The notes under the pieces are model-generated. The model was not told where the DNA came from. It searched no databases and was given only the letters and a program-made list of their open reading frames with translations. Source: Alphaproteobacteria bacterium MarineAlpha3_Bin4 (GTDB taxonomy: Bacteria > Pseudomonadota > Alphaproteobacteria > Rhodospirillales > Casp-alpha2). Taken from it: a stretch of DNA of 5,114 nucleotides. A program made the translations under genes and the position numbers. Position 1 is the stretch's first letter, and each line of letters begins with the position of its first letter. This document shows positions 1 to 5,114 of this stretch, in pieces. The stretch covers positions 1-5,114 of the forward strand of contig PTLJ01000124.1 of NCBI GenBank assembly GCA_002938045.1. The letters are read 5' to 3'.

Positions 1-2
1 TT

Positions 3-98
3 CACACCGAGGTACCGAACTTGCTGAACCTGGTCGCCGGCAACTTCATAGCGGCGGCGTTGGGCTCGCTTCTTCTGCTGTCGGTGCTGTGCACCTAG
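3..98 (+). CDS. C-terminal fragment of a probable membrane protein
   Basis: The third forward frame is open from the window edge to a TAG at 96-98, giving about 31 residues. The last part (roughly FIAAALGSLLLLSVLC) is a continuous hydrophobic stretch that would suit a final transmembrane helix, followed by only one residue before the stop. The other two forward frames do not give a sensible protein end here: one stops early and the other is not hydrophobic. The stop lies only 16 bases from the end of the convergent SRPBCC gene, and I see no terminator hairpin between them. The family cannot be named from so short a tail; a multi-pass transporter or exporter is one possibility, but this is inference. 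Confidence 0.5.
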   Translation, partial: HTEVPNLLNLVAGNFIAAALGSLLLLSVLCT

Positions 99-114
99 GA
101 CCACTATTCCGCCG

Positions 115-526
115 TCAACCGCCGAACATCTTCTGCAGGTTATCAAACCCGGCCTGGTAGATGCCGTGGACGACATCCGCCGCCTCGCCCTCGGCTACGC
201 CCTTGGGATCGAACTCGCTCGACCATATCAACGGTGCTGTTATCGCCTGTGCCAGTGACTTTGATCTTGGCTCGATAGTTGGCAACAGGCAGCGGGCTGT
301 CGATGATGGCATAGCTGTAGGTCCGCGAGGCGTCGTCCATATTCTCCAGTTTTTCGACGATGGTGCCGCCGCCAGCGATGCTGAGGGTGCGGGACTGGCC
401 GTCTTCAGCCAACTCACTGTTCTCAACCGCCGGGTGCCAGTCCGGAAGGGCGTTGAAACCGCCGATCAGCTTCCACACTTCGACGGCGGATGCGTTCAAA
501 ATGGTCGACATCAAAACCTTAGCCAT
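115..526 (-). pseudogene. SRPBCC (START-like / polyketide cyclase-type) protein, frameshifted
   Basis: The gene reads from 526 down to a TGA at 115-117 but needs one frame change. Residues 1-100 (MAKVLMSTILNAS... to ...GDNSTVD) lie in one frame. Skipping a single base near 226 puts WSSEFDPKG...QAGFDNLQKMFGG in frame and gives a protein of 136 residues. The hallmarks of small SRPBCC proteins appear in order: VW near residue 18, FNALPDWHP at 24-32, a central IVEKLE strand, YAIIDSPLPVANY at 72-84, WSSEF at 101-105, and the C-terminal helix with the common IYQAGFDNL pattern. I chose the ATG at 526 rather than 532 because GGAGG (537-533) is 6 bases from 526 but directly abuts 532. It is the third gene after thyA and folA, 53 bases beyond the folA stop. 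Ligand and role are unknown; the fold binds hydrophobic molecules in a cavity. Without the correction the first frame runs on to 143 with an arginine-rich tail unlike the family. A sequencing error is an alternative to real inactivation. Confidence 0.8.
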
Positions 527-579
527 GTTCATCCTCCGTTGAGTTTGCCAGCCCTTTGCGCAAGCGGAACGCTTCCAGT

Positions 580-1086
580 TTAGCCGTATTTGTCGATAAC
601 GACAAAACTGAATGCCGGTCCGTCAGGCGTTTCCGGTCCATGGCGCTCGCGTGAGACCACGTGCCAGATGTCTTCGTCCAGTTCCGGGAACACCGTATCG
701 CCGTCGTAGGCGCGATGGACCTCGGTCATGTAAACGCGGTTAGCTTCGGCCAGCGCGATAGCATATATTGCGCCGCCGCCAGCAACCATGACGTCGTCGA
801 CGCCGTTATGGATGGCGATGTCTCGGCCGAGATCGAGGGCGCTGTCTAGCGAGTGGGTAATTTCGACGCCGTCGGTTTCGAACTCCCGGTTACGGGTGAT
901 GATTATATTGGTGCGGTCGGCCAGTGGCCGGCCTATAGATTGGAACGTGTTGCGCCCCATGATCACCGGATGACCGACGGTCAGTTCCTTGAATTGCTTG
1001 AGATCAGCCGAGATTCGCCATGGCAGGTCGCCAGCCCGTCCGATGGTGCGATTTTCGGCCATGGCGACGACGATGCAGATGCGCAT
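580..1086 (-). CDS. folA: Dihydrofolate reductase
   Basis: Cytoplasmic enzyme that reduces dihydrofolate to tetrahydrofolate with NADPH; it is the target of trimethoprim. The 168-residue product has the usual length of bacterial chromosomal DHFR. Visible landmarks are the N-terminal strand ICIVVAMAENRTIG, LPW at 21-23 in the active-site loop, the catalytic acid D28 (equivalent to E. coli D27), VIMGRNTF at 41-48 with SIGRPL after it, R58 for the glutamate tail of the substrate (E. coli R57), the NADPH-binding AGGGAIY at 102-108, and the GDT at 129-131 near the conserved active-site threonine. The gene starts 11 bases after the thyA stop on the same strand. The thyA stop codon TAG forms part of its AGGAA ribosome site (1099-1095), so translation of the two is probably coupled. 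The pair recycles the dihydrofolate that ThyA produces. No sign of damage or transfer. Confidence 0.97.
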   Translation of the reverse strand: MRICIVVAMAENRTIGRAGDLPWRISADLKQFKELTVGHPVIMGRNTFQSIGRPLADRTNIIITRNREFETDGVEITHSLDSALDLGRDIAIHNGVDDVMVAGGGAIYAIALAEANRVYMTEVHRAYDGDTVFPELDEDIWHVVSRERHGPETPDGPAFSFVVIDKYG

Positions 1087-1097
1087 GGGCTCGGTTC

Positions 1098-1892
1098 CTA
1101 GACTGCAATCGGCACAGCGATATGGGGATGGGCCTCGTAGTCAAACAACTCGAAATCTTCGAAACGGAAGCCGAAGGCGTCCGAGACCTGCGGGTTGAGG
1201 CGCATCGTTGGCAACGCCAATGGTTCGCGGGTCAACTGCAAATCCGCCTGCTCGACGTGATTGGCGTATAGGTGCGCATCGCCTAAGGTATGGATGAACT
1301 CGCCGGGTTGGTAGCCGGTCACCTGCGCTATCATCATCGTTATCAGCGCATAGGAGGCGATGTTGAACGGCACGCCCAGGAAGATATCAGCGCTACGCTG
1401 ATAGAGTTGGCACGACAGCCGTCCGTCTCCGACGTAAAATTGGAACAGGCAATGGCACGGCGGCAGCGCCATCTCGTCGACGTCGGCCGGGTTCCAGGCG
1501 CTGACGATATGCCGGCGCGAGTTGGGATTGTGTTGGATGGCGTTGATGAGATCGGCAATCTGGTCGATGCGCCGCCCGTCGAGGGCCGGCCACGAGCGCC
1601 ACTGATAACCGTAGATCGGGCCGAGATCACCGTCTTCGTCGGCCCAATCGTCCCAGATCGCGACGCCATGTTCATTGAGGTACTTGACATTGGTGTCGCC
1701 GGCTAGGAACCACAGTAGTTCGTGGATGATCGACTGCACATGCAGCCTCTTGGTCGTTAACAACGGGAAGCCCTCGGCTAGGTCGAAGCGCATCTGGTAG
1801 CCGAACACGCTCTGTGTCCCGGTGCCGGTGCGGTCGTCCCTGAAGATGCCGGTCTGGCGAACATGGCGGACGAGATCGAGATACTGTTGCAT
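1098..1892 (-). CDS. thyA: Thymidylate synthase (ThyA type)
   Basis: Cytoplasmic enzyme that methylates dUMP to dTMP using 5,10-methylene-tetrahydrofolate and releases dihydrofolate; it supplies thymine for DNA. The product is 264 residues, the same length as E. coli ThyA, and aligns with it almost without gaps by eye. Key residues fall at the E. coli positions: phosphate-binding R21, E58, W80, the R126-R127 pair, catalytic C146 in PPCHCLF, R166 and S167, D169, N177 in PFNIASY, and H207 with Y209 in DAHLYA. The start fits the family's MxQYLxL beginning. The nearest ribosome-binding sequence, AAGGGAG at 1912-1906, is 13 bases from the ATG, which is rather far. It is the first gene of the thyA-folA-SRPBCC transcript and has its own promoter candidate just upstream. 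A flavin-dependent ThyX is excluded by the sequence. Confidence 0.99.
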   Translation of the reverse strand: MQQYLDLVRHVRQTGIFRDDRTGTGTQSVFGYQMRFDLAEGFPLLTTKRLHVQSIIHELLWFLAGDTNVKYLNEHGVAIWDDWADEDGDLGPIYGYQWRSWPALDGRRIDQIADLINAIQHNPNSRRHIVSAWNPADVDEMALPPCHCLFQFYVGDGRLSCQLYQRSADIFLGVPFNIASYALITMMIAQVTGYQPGEFIHTLGDAHLYANHVEQADLQLTREPLALPTMRLNPQVSDAFGFRFEDFELFDYEAHPHIAVPIAV

Positions 1893-1931
1893 AAGCCGAA
1901 GCGGGCTCCCTTAATGCGTTTTTCTAGCCCT

Positions 1932-1959
1932 ATTCTACCCTGGCCCACCGGGCGGTCAA
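1932..1959 (-). promoter_or_regulatory. Sigma70-type promoter for thyA-folA
   Basis: On the minus strand there is TTGACC (1959-1954) as a -35 box, a 16-base spacer and TAGAAT (1937-1932) as a -10 box. Both boxes match the sigma70 consensus at five of six positions. Transcription would begin near 1925 and leave a leader of roughly 30 bases before the thyA ATG at 1892. The -35 box overlaps a small dyad, ACCG-GG-CGGT (1947-1956). No other candidate this good is seen upstream of thyA. Confidence 0.6.
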
Positions 1960-2124
1960 AAAGCTAGGGATAACCCTTTGCCATCGCCCGAGTTTTTGCC
2001 GCCCTCTCGGACCAGGGTGCGGCCGTCTGGCTTCGCCGGCCTGCGAATCTGTCCGATTTGTAATTGACTTTTCAGTTCTTTCCAGCGCGCAAATCGAGGA
2101 GAGGCGGCATAAAGTTAAGTGTTT

Positions 2125-2389
2125 GCAGGTACGATCGTGCCCGATTGGCTCGGGGACTAGACGGAATGGGTTCAGCTCTGCCGAGCCAAAGCGGACAAGA
2201 TGAGGCTGACCTTCTAGGCCATCTAATACACCGAGGGCACCTGCTATTTCATCGACATCGTCGAAAAGTCGGACACCTAACGTCGTGCTCGGCTTCAGCC
2301 TGTGGTGCGCGAACAAGGGTTGCAGCAAGATCACGACCACGCCAGTCCTCGAGGAGGTGACGATGGAGCAGACCTTCGAAGCAGCGTGA
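2125..2389 (+). pseudogene. Decayed coding relic of an unrecognised protein
   Basis: No intact gene lies here, but two adjacent plus-strand frames together read like a real protein. From 2125 to about 2277 the frame gives ...VPDWLGD(stop)TEWVQLCRAKADKMRLTF(stop)AI(stop)YTEGTCYFIDIVEKSDT, with stops at 2158, 2215 and 2224. Near 2278-2281 the reading shifts and continues from 2282 to a TGA at 2387-2389 as VVLGFSLWCANKGC, then SKITTTPVLEEVTMEQTFEAA. About 31 of 35 codons in the last stretch end in G or C, and the YTEG segment is similarly biased, as in intact genes nearby. I infer a gene inactivated by nonsense changes and at least one frameshift. Its 5' end is unclear. I do not recognise the family; two cysteines in CANKGC are the only notable residues. 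A minus-strand frame (2340-1930) is also open but covers the thyA promoter and does not read like a protein. Confidence 0.4.
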
Positions 2390-2401
2390 GCGGCAGGGCT
2401 C

Positions 2402-2431
2402 TTGCGGTTAGCCCCTTGTCTAACCTATATA
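2402..2431 (+). promoter_or_regulatory. Candidate promoter for ssrA
   Basis: TTGCGG (2402-2407) as a -35 box and TATATA (2426-2431) as a -10 box are separated by 18 bases, just before the 5' end of the tmRNA acceptor half. Each box is an imperfect match (about four of six), so position rather than consensus carries most of the weight. Transcription would begin near 2437 by the standard distance, or a few bases earlier if the -10 box is shifted. Confidence 0.4.
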
Positions 2432-2517
2432 TGGGGTGCCGGCTTGCCGGCTATGGCGATAAACGCCCTACGGAATAAGCGTAGCGGACCCGGGGGCAGT
2501 GCCCGGCGCCTCCACCA

Positions 2518-2555
2518 TTTCATTGACTAGTTTCCGCGGGCTCGCGGTACGGAAT
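2518..2555 (+). other. Intervening segment of pre-tmRNA, removed on processing
   Basis: These 38 bases lie between the encoded CCA of the acceptor half and the first G of the coding half. They would have to be cut out to leave the two mature RNA pieces. They contain a perfect 5-bp hairpin, CCGCG-GGCT-CGCGG (2534-2547). By analogy with other permuted tmRNAs, tRNA-type processing would make the 5' end at 2556 and trim to the CCA at 2517. The enzymes are inferred from general knowledge, not seen here. Confidence 0.75.
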
Positions 2556-2643
2556 GGGGGCGAAACAGGATCGACGCGCGTAGTAAAGGTACGGGTTTTT
2601 GCTCGGCATGGCACCACCGTTACCGGGGCCAAAAGCAATAGTT

Positions 2644-2682
2644 GCCAACGACAACTTTGCTCCGGTGCGTGCCGCCGCTTAA
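2644..2682 (+). other. tmRNA proteolysis-tag reading frame (ANDNFAPVRAAA)
   Basis: The resume codon GCC at 2644 follows AATAGTT, which corresponds to the AATAGTC before the E. coli resume codon. The frame encodes ANDNFAPVRAAA and ends with TAA at 2680-2682; the alanine carried by the tmRNA would precede it in the finished tag. ANDNF is identical to the start of the Caulobacter tag, the part bound by the SspB adaptor, and the terminal AA is the ClpX signal. The stop codon lies in a small hairpin loop between CCGC (2675-2678) and GCGG (2684-2687), the usual position for this helix. Confidence 0.92.
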
Positions 2683-2742
2683 TGCGGTCGCATAAACCGG
2701 GTTTTTAAGCCCTCGGTCCTAAGCCGGCCGAGGCGGGGTTTG

Positions 2743-2778
2743 GGGGGCACCTGGCAACAGAAGCCCCCTATTTTCTTT
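2743..2778 (+). terminator. Intrinsic terminator of ssrA
   Basis: GGGGGC (2743-2748) pairs with GCCCCC (2763-2768). Inside it, CTG-GCAA-CAG (2751-2760) forms a second short stem capped by a GNRA-type tetraloop, with an AC/AA internal loop between the stems. The hairpin is followed by TATTTTCTTT (2769-2778), a U-rich tail in the transcript. It starts directly after the last helix of the tmRNA coding half and should separate ssrA transcription from sspB. Confidence 0.85.
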
Positions 2779-2780
2779 CG

Positions 2781-2804
2781 TAATGACCGGCACGGCGGTC
2801 ATTA
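2781..2804. repeat. Perfect inverted repeat, 9-bp arms, upstream of sspB
   Basis: TAATGACCG (2781-2789) and CGGTCATTA (2796-2804) are exact reverse complements around a 6-base centre. No T-run follows on either strand, so this is not an ordinary intrinsic terminator. It begins three bases after the ssrA terminator tail and ends 66 bases before the sspB start, where an operator or leader hairpin would be placed. Function is unknown. Confidence 0.6.
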
Positions 2805-2870
2805 GTCTCTCACCAAATGCCGTTATGAAGACTAGCATCGGTGCTGCTTACGGGGTAAGACTCTTAAAAT

Positions 2871-3380
2871 ATGGAAGAAGATCCACTCCGTTACGATCTC
2901 TGGATCGAGGAGGCGCTCCGCACGGTGATCCGGCGCTCGCTGCAGTATGCCGCATCGGATGGCCTGCCCGGCGAGCACCATTTTTACATTACCTTCCGAA
3001 CTGACGATGACGGTGTCGTCATTCCCGATTACCTGCGCGCCGAGCATCCGGAAGAGATGACAATCGTCCTCCAGCACCAGTTCGATGACTTGCAAGTGGA
3101 CGAGGAAACGCTCACCGTAATGCTCAGGTTCAACGGTAATCCGGAAACGCTGGTGGTGCCGTTGTCGTCGGTTACGTCGTTCGCCGACCCGTCCGTCAAT
3201 TTTGGGCTTCAGCTTAAGATGACCGCCTTGGAGGGCGAGGAGTTTGAATTCGATGCCAGCGACGTCACCGGCATGGAAACCGCGGTCGCCGGCGAGCCCG
3301 GAAACACCGATTCGGCGCCGACGGACGACAACGAGAAGACTGGCGAAGTAATTGCGCTCGACGCCTTCCGCAAAAAATAA
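2871..3380 (+). CDS. sspB: SspB family adaptor for ClpXP (alphaproteobacterial type)
   Basis: SspB binds the N-terminal part of the tmRNA tag and tethers the tagged protein to ClpX, speeding degradation by ClpXP in the cytoplasm. The 169-residue product has the alphaproteobacterial layout: an N-terminal helix (residues 8-28, YDLWIEEALRTVIRRSLQYA), then the SspB fold with GLPGEHHFYITF (31-42), PEEMTIVLQHQFDDL (60-74) and ADPSVNFGLQL (105-115). An acidic, probably flexible linker of about 40 residues follows. The tail, GEVIALDAFRKK (158-169), fits the short C-terminal ClpX-docking segment known from other SspB proteins. The ATG at 2871 is the natural start by alignment, but no good ribosome site is visible: the nearest purine run is GGGGTAAG at 2852-2859. 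Its gene follows ssrA directly, placing the tag and its reader side by side. A clear promoter is not evident; the inverted repeat at 2781-2804 may take part in control. Confidence 0.93.
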   Translation: MEEDPLRYDLWIEEALRTVIRRSLQYAASDGLPGEHHFYITFRTDDDGVVIPDYLRAEHPEEMTIVLQHQFDDLQVDEETLTVMLRFNGNPETLVVPLSSVTSFADPSVNFGLQLKMTALEGEEFEFDASDVTGMETAVAGEPGNTDSAPTDDNEKTGEVIALDAFRKK

Positions 3381-3389
3381 CCGTGACCG

Positions 3390-3402
3390 ACCGATCATCG
3401 GT
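3390..3402. repeat. 13-bp palindrome between sspB and the fumarase gene
   Basis: ACCGAT-C-ATCGGT is a perfect dyad with 6-bp arms, ten bases after the sspB stop. No T-run follows, so it is unlikely to terminate transcription. A weak promoter-like pair, TTCCCA (3402-3407) and TATACA (3426-3431) with an 18-base spacer, lies just downstream and could serve the fumarase gene. In that case the palindrome would be placed like an operator. Both suggestions are tentative. Confidence 0.35.
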
Positions 3403-3455
3403 TCCCATCACCCTACCCAGCCCCATATACATGACCTAGTTATCGAGGATTCGCC

Positions 3456-5098
<1,643 letters not shown>

Positions 5099-5099
<1 letters not shown>

Positions 5100-5114
5100 T
5101 GATCGCGCCCGATT
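5099..5114 (+). CDS. Possible start of a downstream gene overlapping the fumarase stop
   Basis: The fumarase stop TAA is followed by TG, making TAATG, so an ATG at 5099 shares one base with the stop. The frame reads M-I-A-P-D before the window ends. Such overlaps are common where genes are translationally coupled, but five codons cannot be identified and no strong ribosome site precedes them. Confidence 0.3.

Larger units (their letters stand above)
2433..2742 (+). ncRNA. ssrA: Permuted two-piece transfer-messenger RNA (tmRNA)
   Basis: tmRNA rescues stalled ribosomes: it enters as an alanyl-tRNA, supplies a short reading frame and marks the nascent protein for proteolysis. The halves are in reversed order, as in alphaproteobacteria. 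The acceptor half comes first and ends with a T-arm (CCGGG 2490-2494, loop GGCAGTG, CCCGG 2502-2506), CGCCTCC (2507-2513) and an encoded ACCA (2514-2517). The coding half begins with GGGGGCGAAACAGGATCGAC at 2556, which matches the conserved tmRNA 5' end. GGGGGCG (2556-2562) pairs fully with CGCCTCC, including a G-U at the third pair, the identity signal for alanyl-tRNA synthetase. CGTAG (2579-2583) can pair with CTACG (2468-2472) to join the halves. A stem GGTACGG (2588-2594) with CCG-TACC (2617-2624), plus TTGCT (2599-2603) with AGCAA (2634-2638), could form the pseudoknot before the tag. After the tag, AAACC (2694-2698) can close on GGTTT (2737-2741) around an 8-bp hairpin at 2711-2733. Outer ends are approximate. 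The stem pairings are my own reading, not a computed fold. Confidence 0.94.

Noticed and set aside
571..581. GGAA/TTCC dyad between folA and the SRPBCC gene
   Set aside because: Arms of only 4 bp with a 3-base loop and no T-run; too short to call a terminator or operator.
1964..1974. TAGGGATAAC resembling the start of the I-SceI homing site
   Set aside because: Only the first ten bases match and the rest of the 18-base site is absent; chance similarity.
2031..2060. GC-rich hairpin-like stretch considered as a tRNA or terminator
   Set aside because: No acceptor stem, no T-loop consensus and no T-run could be found on either strand.
1930..2340. Minus-strand open frame of 136 codons upstream of thyA
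   Set aside because: It covers the thyA promoter, has a basic low-complexity C-terminal half, and lies opposite plus-strand frames with a clearer codon signature and more protein-like sequence.
2064..2360. Plus-strand open frame of 98 codons over the same region
   Set aside because: Its product is rich in H, R and S in an unnatural way, and it is out of frame with the two segments that show strong third-position GC bias.
2832..3398. Long minus-strand open frame (188 codons) opposite sspB
   Set aside because: sspB on the plus strand is a clear family match; the opposite frame is a shadow with no recognisable motif.

Overview
This looks like chromosomal core sequence from an alphaproteobacterium of moderate-to-high GC. 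The strongest indicators are a circularly permuted, two-piece tmRNA gene (ssrA, acceptor half encoded before the coding half, CCA encoded) and an alphaproteobacterial-type SspB adaptor ending in a conserved-looking tail. Class I fumarase, thymidylate synthase and dihydrofolate reductase are all standard housekeeping proteins. I cannot place the genus.

Layout. Bases 3-98 (+) hold the C-terminal end of a membrane-like protein. Converging on it from the minus strand is an apparent operon read from right to left: thyA (1892-1098), folA (1086-580) and a small SRPBCC-fold gene (526-115) that is broken by a one-base frameshift. A good sigma70-type promoter for thyA sits at 1932-1959. From about 2125 to 2389 there is no intact gene, but there is a decayed plus-strand coding relic with strong codon signature, in-frame stops and a frameshift. 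Then come ssrA with its promoter candidate and intrinsic terminator (about 2402-2778), a 9-bp-arm inverted repeat in the leader of the next gene (2781-2804), sspB (2871-3380), a 75-bp gap with a short palindrome, and the class I fumarase gene (3456-5099). A further start codon overlaps the fumarase stop at the right edge.

How the genes fit together. ThyA makes dTMP and converts methylene-tetrahydrofolate to dihydrofolate. FolA reduces that dihydrofolate back to tetrahydrofolate, so their pairing in one transcript is functional. ssrA and sspB also belong to one pathway: tmRNA adds the degradation tag ANDNFAPVRAAA to stalled proteins and SspB delivers tagged proteins to ClpXP. Here the tag-encoding RNA and the tag-reading adaptor are direct neighbours on the same strand. 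Fumarase is a TCA-cycle enzyme without an obvious functional tie to them.

I found no mobile element, CRISPR array, tRNA or rRNA, and no clear evidence of a new defence or accessory system. The most noteworthy items are the ssrA-sspB pairing with its tag variant, the decayed gene upstream of ssrA, the frameshift in the SRPBCC gene and the inverted repeat ahead of sspB.
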